DNA of 64,000 bases from assembly GCF_011602365.1 (NCBI RefSeq), contig NZ_JAAONZ010000003.1, positions 62,001 to 126,000 of the forward strand, read 5' to 3'. Position numbers and translations under genes: made by a program. Under the pieces are notes generated by a model that saw only the letters and a list, made by a program, of their open reading frames with translations, searched no databases and had not been told where the DNA came from. This DNA is from Pseudomaricurvus hydrocarbonicus (GTDB lineage Bacteria; Pseudomonadota; Gammaproteobacteria; Pseudomonadales; Cellvibrionaceae). Below, piece after piece: positions 35,212-44,330 of this stretch. Positions within the stretch are counted from its first letter, which is position 1, and each line of letters opens with the position of its first letter.

Positions 35212-37800
35212 CTAGGCGTCAGGTCGCAACGCGAGATTGTTGTGAGATGCGGGTTTTGGAGCCGCGAAGGCGGGGGCTAAAAACCAGACGCAAATGATGC
35301 CGATCAGTACCGTCTGTCCAAAAAAGTGCAACACCGGCGTGGCGCTTAAGGTTAATAAACCGAATGCCAGCAAGGTGGTTAAGGACGAGAGGGTCACCGC
35401 CAGCCAGGTGTGCGCGCTGTTGCGGCTGTCGTACAAAAAGATGCTGGCGTCGAGGCCGATGCCCAGCACCAACAGCAGGGCCAGGCCGTGAAAGATGGTG
35501 ACCGGAACATGGCATAGCTGCAGTGCGCTGAGGGTAATCAGGCTGGCCAGTGCCGGGGCGGCGATGATGCGCCAGACCTGGGTGCGATAGCGCAACGCCA
35601 GCACCAGTGTGACAGCTGCGTAGGCCAATAACAGCCACTGACTCAAGTGCTGGCGATAATTTTTCAACACTTCAGAAATGCTACCGACGCGGTCGATGAA
35701 GCTGACGCCCTCAGTGCTGTTTGCCAGTGCTTGCAAGTGGGTGATGGCATGGCTGCCCTGTATGCCGGATACGGTAATCAGGGAGTAAAAGTGCCCCTGA
35801 TGGGGCCCCAGCCACAGATGCCGGGCGAGTTCACTGACCGGTTGCAGTTGCCAGCTGTTGAGGGACAGTTCCGTAGCGCCAGGTGGGTGTTCGGTGTGAG
35901 CACGTGACTGATTAAAAAGAGCCCGGGCCCGATCAGCAACCGGTTGCAGTTGTCCCTTGCTGGCCCACTGGGTGAGCAAGCCGTCCTCGGCGAAAACCTG
36001 AGTTTGATACAGGCTGTGGCTTAACTGCTGTTTTTCGTTGGAGGGAACAAATTGTGCGGTGGATTGATAGCCGCTGATCCAGTGTTGCTGTCGCCCCTGA
36101 TCCAGTTGCCGGGTAAATTGCTCTTCGGCTTGCAGCAGCGCCTGTTCGCTGTCGGCCTGCAGAATAAAATAATGACTGGGGTCAGGGCCGGCCAACAGGG
36201 CTTGTACGGTCGCGTCTTGCTGCAACAGTTCCGCTGGCGAGGTCTGCAGTAAGCGCAGGTCGTCATTGCCTTCAATGCGGCTGACGATGGCGATCAACAG
36301 GGCCAACACACACAGCAGAAAAACCTGGCTGCGGCGGCTGTGGCAGGTGGGCCAAACCCTGCGCCAGCGAACCAATTGGCGCAGCAACATCGGTTGGAGA
36401 CCTTGCGATGGCTGCTGAGATGTTTGAGGGGCAACTTTTTGAGCCGTTGTCAGGAGTGTTGTCTGAGACACTGCCGGCTGCCAGGCCGACAGCAGCGGTA
36501 GCCAGCACACCACGGTCATCCACGCCCCCACTAACCCCAGCACTGAAAATACCGCCATTTGTTGCAGGCCGGGAAAGGGCGCGGCGGCCTGGGCGGCGTA
36601 AGCGAGAACGCTGGAGAGCAGTCCCAGGCTGAGCCCTGGAAGAATTCGGCGCAGGGGTGACGCGTTACCACAAGCTCTGGTCGGCGTCGAAGCCATTGCC
36701 CTGTTGGGGGGTTCCCGCTCTTCCCGGGCACACAAATAATGCAGGGAGTAATCGATGGCCACCCCGATCAAGCTGGCACCGAAGGCCAGAGTGATCAGAT
36801 GCAGTCGCTCGAACAGCAACATACTCAGGGACAAGGCCACCACGCAGCCGACGATGAGGGGCAAAAATGCCAGCAGCACGCGGGACCAGCGACGGAAGCA
36901 GGTAAACAGCAGCAGCAGGATGCCCACGGCCGAGCCGACCCCAATGGTCGAAATTTCGCGTTTGGCTTGCTGGGCTCCAAAGGCCGCGTGAATGATCAGG
37001 CCGCTGGTGGCCAGTTGGGTATTGCCCGGCAAGCGTTGCCGGGCATGGTTGAGGGTGGACATGACCGCCTGTTGGTAGGGCATGTCATAGGCGTTGCCGG
37101 ACAGGGTGGCGGTCACCAGCCGGTAAGTCAGACCCTGGTGTTGTAGCGTGAGCCAGTCGTCCTGCAGGCGGAACGGGGTGCGCGGCAAAACTTCGGTCTG
37201 CCACTGCATAAACAACTGCAACGGATCTTCCGTGAGGGTAGGGCCGATTGCGGCGGCCAGCGGGCTGAACAGCTTGGCCAGACTTTCATCCACCAGACCG
37301 GTGTCGAACTTTTGCAACCTATCCAAGCTGTGTTGAGTCAGCAGTCGGTAACGCCAGGGTTTATAGAACGCCTGCCACTGATGATGACTGTCTTGGCTGA
37401 CGGCGCCCTGGACATTGGCAAAGTGCTGGCTGCTGGTCAGGGTTTTGGCAAAGGTCTCCGCCGCGCTGCGACTCAGGGACGGGTCTTCAGCGGCAATTAA
37501 AAACACCAGCCGGTCATCCGCAGCATCCATCAAACGCTGTTGCGCCAGAGCCTCGGCATCGCTGCGGTGGGTGTCGGGCAACAGGGCCATAATGCTGCTG
37601 TCGAAGGTCTGCCCCTGATGCAGTTCGAGCGCGATGATCACCCCGCAGATCGCCACCACCACAGACCACAGGGAAAAACGCCAGACATCCGCGTTGCTGC
37701 TTGGAGGGTGGCCGTGATGATTTACGACGTGCCGGTCCCTGTGTGCGGGGTCGGAGCTGGCGTCAGCATCGCGGTTTGAATGGGGGGGAGAGACAGGCAT
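35212..37800 (-). CDS. apeM: aryl polyene exporter (MMPL/RND family)
   Basis: An 862-residue RND-superfamily transporter with two repeats. Each has one membrane helix, a large periplasmic loop, then a group of helices (about 240-420 and 680-850). Acidic residues lie in membrane helix 4 and its counterpart (SLIGVAIDYSLHYL, LGIGLDASIFLYD). It is expected to move the polyene lipid out of the inner membrane, with the LolA-like ApeL receiving it. Its ATG overlaps the apeL stop by one base. The interior loop between the halves is Gln-rich and variable. Confidence 0.92.
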   Translation of the reverse strand: MPVSPPHSNRDADASSDPAHRDRHVVNHHGHPPSSNADVWRFSLWSVVVAICGVIIALELHQGQTFDSSIMALLPDTHRSDAEALAQQRLMDAADDRLVFLIAAEDPSLSRSAAETFAKTLTSSQHFANVQGAVSQDSHHQWQAFYKPWRYRLLTQHSLDRLQKFDTGLVDESLAKLFSPLAAAIGPTLTEDPLQLFMQWQTEVLPRTPFRLQDDWLTLQHQGLTYRLVTATLSGNAYDMPYQQAVMSTLNHARQRLPGNTQLATSGLIIHAAFGAQQAKREISTIGVGSAVGILLLLFTCFRRWSRVLLAFLPLIVGCVVALSLSMLLFERLHLITLAFGASLIGVAIDYSLHYLCAREEREPPNRAMASTPTRACGNASPLRRILPGLSLGLLSSVLAYAAQAAAPFPGLQQMAVFSVLGLVGAWMTVVCWLPLLSAWQPAVSQTTLLTTAQKVAPQTSQQPSQGLQPMLLRQLVRWRRVWPTCHSRRSQVFLLCVLALLIAIVSRIEGNDDLRLLQTSPAELLQQDATVQALLAGPDPSHYFILQADSEQALLQAEEQFTRQLDQGRQQHWISGYQSTAQFVPSNEKQQLSHSLYQTQVFAEDGLLTQWASKGQLQPVADRARALFNQSRAHTEHPPGATELSLNSWQLQPVSELARHLWLGPHQGHFYSLITVSGIQGSHAITHLQALANSTEGVSFIDRVGSISEVLKNYRQHLSQWLLLAYAAVTLVLALRYRTQVWRIIAAPALASLITLSALQLCHVPVTIFHGLALLLVLGIGLDASIFLYDSRNSAHTWLAVTLSSLTTLLAFGLLTLSATPVLHFFGQTVLIGIICVWFLAPAFAAPKPASHNNLALRPDA

Positions 37801-38489
37801 TATTGGAAATCGATTTCGGTGCGATCGTTGTTGGGTTCAAACAGCGTCATGTGGCGCAGCTGATGGTCGCCGGACAGCAGGATGTGGCTCATCGCCTGTT
37901 GCAGAGACACTTGCGTCGGCGTCAACTTCAGTGACCAGGAGTTGGGGGTAATTGGGGAATTGTCGGCGGTGCCACTGGCCGACGGAGCGGCTGGTGGCAG
38001 CACTTCAATTCGGAAAAACTCTTGTAGCGTGTGCCAGTCACTGGTGAAGATGGCGGCCATAATTTGCCCGATGGCGGCAATACCCGGTTGGTCAGCACGC
38101 GCCAGCCACACCTGCTGTCCATTCTGTTCCTGTTGGATGCCGGCGGCACTGAAGGTGAGTTTGCTGGGTAAAGGTTGTAGCACTTGCCACTCCAGGCCGG
38201 TGTCCTGTTGAAACGCATAGTGACCACGGGAAACCAGTGGCTGCGGGAGGATGCTCAGGTATTTCCTTTGCACAAACTGTCCCTGCTGCTCCTGCGGATG
38301 TTGGCCCAGTTGCAGGCTCTGGGTGATGGTTTGCAGTGTCTGCAACTGGGGCTGGCTCGAAGCTTGAGTCGGTGACGGAGATTGAGCGATGGCTGTCGAT
38401 GCCGTACCGGCAAGCAGGCAAGCAGCCAGTAATGCGGTGCGCAGCATAAAAGCCTTCACCGCGTCAGCTTTCACAATGTCAGCCGTCAT
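37800..38489 (-). CDS. apeL: LolA-like outer-membrane lipoprotein carrier
   Basis: A periplasmic protein of 229 residues with a signal peptide (MLRTALLAACLLAGTASTAIA) after a 14-residue N-region. The mature part starts with a Gln-rich helix and has the LolA-like pattern: a QGQFVQRKYLSILPQPLVSRGHYAF strand pair, a GLEWQVLQPLPSKLTF segment and DRTEIDF at the end. It probably shuttles the hydrophobic product between ApeM and the outer membrane (inference from LolA). The start ATG overlaps the apeK stop as ATGA; an internal ATG at 38447 would give a conventional signal peptide. Confidence 0.85.
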   Translation of the reverse strand: MTADIVKADAVKAFMLRTALLAACLLAGTASTAIAQSPSPTQASSQPQLQTLQTITQSLQLGQHPQEQQGQFVQRKYLSILPQPLVSRGHYAFQQDTGLEWQVLQPLPSKLTFSAAGIQQEQNGQQVWLARADQPGIAAIGQIMAAIFTSDWHTLQEFFRIEVLPPAAPSASGTADNSPITPNSWSLKLTPTQVSLQQAMSHILLSGDHQLRHMTLFEPNNDRTEIDFQ

Positions 38490-38947
38490 CGGGTCAGCCC
38501 CAACTTTTCCAGCAGGATAACGGGCGATTCCATCAACATTTCCCGCTGGTTCATGTCCACCGCCACCTGAATCGTGTGCCCGCGGGTGAGGCGTTTGCCG
38601 GAGACTTTGTCGCGGATTTCGTAACTGATTTTGAGGCGGTTTTCCCATTCTGTTATGCGCGCCCGGACGATCACTTTTTGATTAAAGGTGGTGGGCTGCG
38701 GATAGCGGATGTGCAGATCAACCACCGGCCAGGCATAGCCCGACGCTTTCATTTGCAGATAGTTGTAGTCGATCTGGTCCAGCAGTTCACAGCGTGCCAA
38801 TTCAAAATATTTCACGTAGTGGCCATGCCAGGCCACTTCCATCATATCGACGTCGTGAAAGGGGATGGTGAGTTCGACTTCTGCTGTGTGCAGGTTCGTA
38901 GCTTTGTGCCGCTCTGAGGTTTTATCTGCATCAGTGGTGGTATGCAT
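38486..38947 (-). CDS. apeK: 4HBT-type acyl thioesterase
   Basis: A hot-dog thioesterase of 153 residues. The active-site region is PFHDVDMMEVAWHGHYVKYFELAR, with the Asp and the invariant HGHY loop of 4-hydroxybenzoyl-CoA thioesterase-like enzymes. It could release the finished chain or clear wrongly primed ACPs. It starts two bases after the ammonia-lyase stop and overlaps apeL by four bases, well inside the operon. Confidence 0.92.
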   Translation of the reverse strand: MHTTTDADKTSERHKATNLHTAEVELTIPFHDVDMMEVAWHGHYVKYFELARCELLDQIDYNYLQMKASGYAWPVVDLHIRYPQPTTFNQKVIVRARITEWENRLKISYEIRDKVSGKRLTRGHTIQVAVDMNQREMLMESPVILLEKLGLTR

Positions 38948-38949
38948 CG

Positions 38950-40485
38950 TTACTGCGCTCCGTAGAGAGGCCAGGTTTCAGTTTGTATGGCGGTGACAGT
39001 GTGGCGCAACTCAGCGTCCAAAGCACGGTCTTCCTCCAGGAACGGGCTGTAGCTTCGGACCTGGTCAATGATGTCCGCAATGGCCGGTGACAGAGTCTCT
39101 GCCGACAGCTCACGTTGGCGAATTCTCAATTCAACCCCCTGGCAGGAGGCCAGCAGGGCGGCACTGGCCACCTGCTCTGTCAATTGCAGCACCCGCAGGC
39201 AATCGCGGGCGGCAATGGTGCCCATGCTGACCTTGTCCTGATTGTGGCATTCGGTGGAGCGGGAAAACACGCTGGCGGGCATGGTTTGCTTGAGGGCTTC
39301 TGCGGTCCAGGCGGAGGTGCCAATCTGCACGGCTTTGAAGCCGTGATTGATGGCCTGGCGCTCACCTTGGGCGCCGGATAAATTGGCGGGCAGACCGTGG
39401 TTGAATTTGGTATCCATCATCTGTGCCATCTGCCGGTCCAGCAGGTCAGCCAGATTGGCCACGGTATTTTTCAGTGTGTCCATGGCGAGAGCAATGTGCC
39501 CGCCGTAAAAATGCCCACCATGCAGAACGTGTTCACCGCTGCCGTCGATGATGGGGTTGTCGTTGCTGCTGTTAAGTTCGTTCTCGATCAGCTGTCGCAA
39601 CCAGGGCAGGGCATCCTCCTGCACACCGATCACATGAGGGGCGCAGCGTAACGAGTAGCGATCCTGCAAGCGCCGGGAGTTTCTGGGTGGCTCGCCCACA
39701 TGCAGGTCTTGCCGCAACCAGGCGGCCACACGTTGCTGTCCCGGGTGCGGTTTGACACTGAACAGCAGCTCATCGAAATGATGAGCGTTGCCTTTGATCG
39801 CCAGGGAGCACATGGCGGTAATCCGTGTGGTTAATTTCGACAGGTACTGGGCGCGGGCGTAAGCCATGCAGGCCAGCCCCGTCATCACCGCGGTGCCATT
39901 CATGATGGCGAGGCCTTCTTTGGGGCGCAGGGTAATCGGGTCAATGCCGAGTTCCAGGAACACCTCGGCGGTGGGGCGAATGTCTCCCTGATAATAGACC
40001 TCACGCTCGCCACACAGGACCGCTGCAACGTAGGACAACGGGGTTAGGTCGCCGCTCGCTCCGACCGAGCCCTCTTCGGGAATCACGGGCATGATGTCGT
40101 GTTGCAAAAGCCGTTCGAACTGCAGCAGCAGTTGCGGGCTGACGCCGGAAAATCCCTGGCACAAGGACGACAGACGCGCGGCCAGCACCGCGCGCACCAT
40201 GGTTGGGCTCAGCATGGCGCCCAGGCCACAGCCGTGAAAGGTGTACAGATGTTTGGGCAGGTCAGGTACCAGATGCGATGGGATTGTCACCGTACAGGAG
40301 TCCCCATAGCCGGTGGTGACGCCGTAGATTTCGCCGTCTTCTACCAGCAGTTTGTCAAGGAAATCACTGCCCTCGGCAATACGCTGCTGAAACTCAGCGG
40401 CTTGACTCAATTGCACGGGCTGCTGTTGCAGGGCTATGGCGACAATGTCTTCAATGGTTAACGGGGTGCTATCAAAGGTGATCAT
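38950..40485 (-). CDS. aromatic amino acid ammonia-lyase (HAL/PAL/TAL family)
   Basis: A 511-residue MIO enzyme. The self-forming prosthetic group triad Ala-Ser-Gly is at 143-145 in GSVGASGDLTPLS. Catalytic Tyr54 lies in IYGVTTGYG, and NSSNDNP and the C-terminal Gln/Glu-rich region match HAL/TAL. The substrate-selectivity pair aligns with Phe83-His84 (YTFHGCG), not the Ser-His typical of histidine lyases, so Tyr or Phe is the likely substrate (inference). It would supply 4-coumarate or cinnamate for the ligase in the same operon. No hut genes are nearby. The ATG at 40485 matches the family start. Confidence 0.92.
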   Translation of the reverse strand: MITFDSTPLTIEDIVAIALQQQPVQLSQAAEFQQRIAEGSDFLDKLLVEDGEIYGVTTGYGDSCTVTIPSHLVPDLPKHLYTFHGCGLGAMLSPTMVRAVLAARLSSLCQGFSGVSPQLLLQFERLLQHDIMPVIPEEGSVGASGDLTPLSYVAAVLCGEREVYYQGDIRPTAEVFLELGIDPITLRPKEGLAIMNGTAVMTGLACMAYARAQYLSKLTTRITAMCSLAIKGNAHHFDELLFSVKPHPGQQRVAAWLRQDLHVGEPPRNSRRLQDRYSLRCAPHVIGVQEDALPWLRQLIENELNSSNDNPIIDGSGEHVLHGGHFYGGHIALAMDTLKNTVANLADLLDRQMAQMMDTKFNHGLPANLSGAQGERQAINHGFKAVQIGTSAWTAEALKQTMPASVFSRSTECHNQDKVSMGTIAARDCLRVLQLTEQVASAALLASCQGVELRIRQRELSAETLSPAIADIIDQVRSYSPFLEEDRALDAELRHTVTAIQTETWPLYGAQ

Positions 40486-40498
40486 ACTTGCAAAGGTC

Positions 40499-41440
40499 TT
40501 ATAGAGGGGTTGAGGGCGACGTGGCGGGAGCCACCCAAAACGGGTAAAAGTTATTCCACTGTAACGGGTGCAGCAGCGTGTAATGGGCAAGTCGATCCGC
40601 AAATTTCTGTACCCAAAATGCCAATTCTTGCTCTCTGTTTTTGCGTGACAGACGGATACTGTCGGCAAAGGCTTCAAAGGAAATTTCGTAACCTTGTTCG
40701 CCGCGCACACAGAACATCAGGTACACCGGACAGCGCAACACCGAAGCCAGGATGTAAGGCCCCTGGGGGAAGAGGGCTGCGGCACCGAGAAAGTCGGCAG
40801 CACTTTGTCGGCCACCACTCACCGGCGTGCGATCGCCGGCAATGACGACCACTTCACCGTTGCGGAGTTTTTCCTGCAGCAGTATGGCCGTCGCGGGTGT
40901 TACCTCGGTCACCTGAATCAGGTTGAGATGGTTGTCGCCGTCCAGGTTGTTCATGAGGCGGTTAAAGTTTTCTGCGTGTTTGGTGTGCACCATCACGTTT
41001 AACTTGATGCGCTGGCTGGCGTCGGCCAGCGCGCGACACACTTCCAGATTGCCCAGGTGAGAGACGATCACCAGGGCGCCGTCCCCCTGATCCACCATGT
41101 TAAGAAAATCGTCGCGATTGCGAAACTGGACGTTGTGGTAATTGAACGCGCCGCACCAGGCGGCCAGCTTATCCAGCAGTCCGCGGCCAAAGTGCAGAAA
41201 ATGACGGAAGCTTTGTTGCCGCAAAGAGGCGTTATTGGGAAGTGCGTTGAAAGCGCGAATACGGGTTAAATATTCTTGCGAAGCCTGGCGGGCAGTTTTT
41301 TTGGTCAGATAAAAGTACGCAATCACCGGGTACAGCAACAGGCCGAATGCCCAGCGGCCGAACCAGCGGTAGATGAAAAACATAAAGCGAATCCCGATCA
41401 GCGCTCCGGATTCCTGTATCTGTGACCAATGAGTTGCCAT
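40499..41440 (-). CDS. LpxL/HtrB-like lipid acyltransferase
   Basis: A 313-residue inner-membrane acyltransferase. The N-terminal hydrophobic anchor is FMFFIYRWFGRWAFGLLLYP. The HX4E catalytic motif is SHLGNLE, followed by VMVHTKHAENFNRLM and the GDRTPV segment. It resembles the acyltransferase half of the ApeJ fusion in other aryl polyene clusters and probably attaches an acyl chain or the polyene to the lipid carrier (inference). The ATG at 41440 lies 11 bases after the glycosyltransferase stop; the longer frame overlaps that gene. Confidence 0.88.
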   Translation of the reverse strand: MATHWSQIQESGALIGIRFMFFIYRWFGRWAFGLLLYPVIAYFYLTKKTARQASQEYLTRIRAFNALPNNASLRQQSFRHFLHFGRGLLDKLAAWCGAFNYHNVQFRNRDDFLNMVDQGDGALVIVSHLGNLEVCRALADASQRIKLNVMVHTKHAENFNRLMNNLDGDNHLNLIQVTEVTPATAILLQEKLRNGEVVVIAGDRTPVSGGRQSAADFLGAAALFPQGPYILASVLRCPVYLMFCVRGEQGYEISFEAFADSIRLSRKNREQELAFWVQKFADRLAHYTLLHPLQWNNFYPFWVAPATSPSTPL

Positions 41441-41451
41441 GAAGTAGAAAA

Positions 41452-42288
41452 TTACCTTGAAGTGCGAGCAGTTGACGATGTTGGTTGAGCGATTTTTTTG
41501 CGCCCGGCCAGTCTCCGCTGGAGTCGTTGCGACACGATTCTGGGCGAGCGCAGCAGCATGCCAAAGAACAGTTTTGCGTGCATTTTGCTGATTAAATAAT
41601 TGTCCCGCCACGGCGCAAAATGCGAAATGCCGTCCAGCGGGTAAGACACGGCCGTGGGCAGGTTAACCACCTGGCCGTGCCGCCACACCCAGCGCACCAT
41701 GATTTCGGAATCAAAATCCATGCGGTTGCCGGTGGCTTCGGCATTCAACAGCGCGATGCTCTTGTGCAGCGGGTAGAGTCGATAGCCGCACATGGAATCT
41801 TTAATCGAAAACGACAGGCTGTTGATCCATATCCACACATGGGTCAGGTAGCGGGCGTAATAACGCAGTGCGGGTACGCTGTCATCGTAGATTGGGCAGC
41901 CACAAATGATCGCCTCGGGCTGCTGTTGTCCGGCACTCATGAAGCGTTCGACATCAGCGGGTCGGTGTTGTCCGTCGGCATCAATCTGTAAGGCGTGAGA
42001 AAACCCCCGCTGATATGCGTAGTGCAATCCAGCTTTGACCGCGGCCCCTTTGCCGCGGTTGACCGGCAGCTGCAGGAGATCCACGTTTGCGTGGCTGGCT
42101 GCCAGGGATTCCAGCGTCACCTGGCAAGAGGGTCGACTGCCATCATTGACCAGCAGCACCGGGTAGCCGAAGGGCAGAAGCTGCAGCAGAATCTTGCCCA
42201 CCGCTTCTTCGTGGTTGTACACCGGGATGATGATGCAAGGCGTGAAGGCCGGCGCCGCCGTGGCGGCAACAGGGTTGTCGATGGTCAT
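41452..42288 (-). CDS. family 2 glycosyltransferase of the aryl polyene cluster
   Basis: A 278-residue GT-A enzyme: IIIPVYNHEEAVGKIL at the N-terminus, NRGKGAAVKAGLHYA, the metal-binding DADGQHRP and a C-terminal amphipathic membrane-binding end. It corresponds to the glycosyltransferase half of ApeJ and probably adds a sugar to the lipid anchor. Its ATG overlaps the stop of the ligase-dehydratase gene as ATGA. Here the two ApeJ halves are separate genes 11 bases apart. Confidence 0.9.
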   Translation of the reverse strand: MTIDNPVAATAAPAFTPCIIIPVYNHEEAVGKILLQLLPFGYPVLLVNDGSRPSCQVTLESLAASHANVDLLQLPVNRGKGAAVKAGLHYAYQRGFSHALQIDADGQHRPADVERFMSAGQQQPEAIICGCPIYDDSVPALRYYARYLTHVWIWINSLSFSIKDSMCGYRLYPLHKSIALLNAEATGNRMDFDSEIMVRWVWRHGQVVNLPTAVSYPLDGISHFAPWRDNYLISKMHAKLFFGMLLRSPRIVSQRLQRRLAGRKKIAQPTSSTARTSR

Positions 42289-44330
42289 GTCGCCTCGCCC
42301 AGAACGATTCGGCCACTGGCGTGTTGGCCGGCGTCCGAATGGTAAACAAAGGCGATTTTTTGCTTGTCGGCCTGGTACGACAGATCCAGCGTGACGTCTT
42401 GTCCGGGGGTGACCACCTTTTGAAATTTGATCACTTCCATGCGCAAAAATACTCCCGAAGGGGAAAAGGCCTCGCGGGCGTAGTGTTCAGCCCAGTGAAC
42501 CTGAACCACGCCGGGCAAAATGGGGGCGGCTGCGAAGTGGCCATCAAAGTACAGCAAATCGGCGGGTATCTGCAATTGCAGGCTGATGGCATCGGGCGCG
42601 GATGCATACTGTCCCAACACCCGAGGCAGCGTCGGGCGGTGTGCCATTGGCGGTTGGGTTGTCTTGGGCGGTGGTGTGTTTGGCATGGTTGCGGCGCTGT
42701 CAGGGGTCGGTTGGGGCCCGGCGGTTGGCTGGGCGGTTTCAGGGTGGTGGGGAGCCTGAAACAGCTCCAGCAGCGACTGGCGCAATAATTTTCCCTGTGA
42801 GTTGACGGGCAATTGACTCACATAGCGCCATTTTCTCGGCAAGAGCGGGCGCTCAAAGTACGGCAGCAAATGGGCTTTCAGCAGCGTGTTGAGTGCCCGT
42901 TTGCCGTCGCGGCGAAGCCGCGCTTGTCCCTGTTCCGACAGCGCAATGGCCGCCGCCAATTCGGTGCGTTGACGTTGCGCGGCGGCGGTGTGGTCGAGCA
43001 GCAGCAGACGGGCCAGGCTCACCAGCGGGCTGTGCAACAGTTGCTGTTCCATTTCATCCAGGGACAGGCGTTTACCTTCCAGTTTAACGATGCGGTCGGC
43101 GCGCCCCAGCAAGCTGAAGTGACCCTGTGCGTCAAAGCGTATGCGGTCGGAGGTGCTGTACCAGTGGTCATCTGGCAGGTGAGAAGAGCGTACCTCCAGA
43201 CACTGGGTGTGTTCGTTTTGCCGCAGCTCAATACCGGGCAGAGGCTGCCATTGCGCTTCATGCCCAGGCGCTTCAAGTTGCTCAGGGGCTTCAAGTTGTT
43301 CAGGGGTTGCAGGTTGATCAGGTGGCCGGGGAACATCCTGTACCCGCCAGGCAATTCCTCCGGTTTCCGAGCTGCCAAAAACTTCACGCACCCCGGTATT
43401 GAAGTGAGTTCGGGTGTTGAGGCTGGCCTCCCGCGCCAGGGGCGCGCCGGAACTGAACACGGCACAGACGTTGGCGCAGGCCTGCGCGGCCAACTCATTC
43501 GGGATACGCGATAAATGCGTCGGGCTGGAGATCAGCAGTCGCGGCAGAGAGTCCAGATGGCGCTTGGCGAGCTCTTCCAGATAGCTGCAGGCGTGAGTGT
43601 CGGAGCACCAGCCGGCTGCCAGAGGCCAGAGCACCCGGTACAAGAGTCCGTAAATGTGCTGGTGACTGACCGTGCTGACGATCAGTGCGCCGCGGTTAAG
43701 CGCGCCGCCAGCTTGCCAGTGTTGGCCCCAGCGCTGGTGCAGGTGGCTAACCTCTGCGCCGAGCTGGTTGAGGGATTTCGGGATTGCCTGCGGTTCACCG
43801 GAGGAGCCTGAGGTAAAGATCTCCAACAGAGGCTGGCGGTGATTCAGGGGGCTGCTGGTCAGCAGGCTCAGTGACTCCTGGGGGGGCAGCGCGTGCCCAG
43901 CCTGACCGCCAGCGGTGGTGATGGGGGCTACCTTTAACGTCGGCACCGGATCGTCAGTGGCCTGTGGGTGACGATCACGGGAGCGAAAGTCCCCCGCAAA
44001 TCCGTCCACCCGAGCGGCCAGTTGTTGCACAACCGCTGGCTGGTTGCTGCCGGGCAGGCACACGGTTTTGTTCAGCGACAGCAGGGCAAACAAACAGGCC
44101 GAGAATTCAGCGGCATTGGGGTGGTAGAGCGCCCAGCGCTGTTGGGCAAGAGGTTGCAAAGCGTGTCGCCAGCGCGATACCTGGGACAGCCAGTCCTGCC
44201 AGGTGATTACGGCCTTCGCCGGGGTCAGGTAAAGCGGTAAATTCAGGGGACGGTCGGCCTTGAAGATGTGTTCCAGTGGAACAAAGCCGGGTGCCCACGC
44301 CAATGTCGGGCTGGGGTTGGTGTCACTCAT
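42285..44330 (-). CDS. apeH: aryl acyl ligase fused to 3-hydroxyacyl-ACP dehydratase (ApeH-ApeI)
   Basis: A 681-residue fusion. Residues about 1-500 are an ANL-superfamily AMP-forming ligase with P-loop ITSGSSG-type EIFTSGSSGEPQAIPKS and the hinge STSDRIRFDAQGHFSLLGR. It would activate the aryl acid for ACP loading. A Pro/Thr-rich linker (about 500-560) follows. The last 110 residues are a FabZ-like hot-dog with active His in YFDGHFAAAPILPGVVQVHW, corresponding to ApeI. The ATG at 44330 overlaps the end of apeG. The fusion would keep ligase and dehydratase at one place. Confidence 0.9.
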   Translation of the reverse strand: MSDTNPSPTLAWAPGFVPLEHIFKADRPLNLPLYLTPAKAVITWQDWLSQVSRWRHALQPLAQQRWALYHPNAAEFSACLFALLSLNKTVCLPGSNQPAVVQQLAARVDGFAGDFRSRDRHPQATDDPVPTLKVAPITTAGGQAGHALPPQESLSLLTSSPLNHRQPLLEIFTSGSSGEPQAIPKSLNQLGAEVSHLHQRWGQHWQAGGALNRGALIVSTVSHQHIYGLLYRVLWPLAAGWCSDTHACSYLEELAKRHLDSLPRLLISSPTHLSRIPNELAAQACANVCAVFSSGAPLAREASLNTRTHFNTGVREVFGSSETGGIAWRVQDVPRPPDQPATPEQLEAPEQLEAPGHEAQWQPLPGIELRQNEHTQCLEVRSSHLPDDHWYSTSDRIRFDAQGHFSLLGRADRIVKLEGKRLSLDEMEQQLLHSPLVSLARLLLLDHTAAAQRQRTELAAAIALSEQGQARLRRDGKRALNTLLKAHLLPYFERPLLPRKWRYVSQLPVNSQGKLLRQSLLELFQAPHHPETAQPTAGPQPTPDSAATMPNTPPPKTTQPPMAHRPTLPRVLGQYASAPDAISLQLQIPADLLYFDGHFAAAPILPGVVQVHWAEHYAREAFSPSGVFLRMEVIKFQKVVTPGQDVTLDLSYQADKQKIAFVYHSDAGQHASGRIVLGEAT

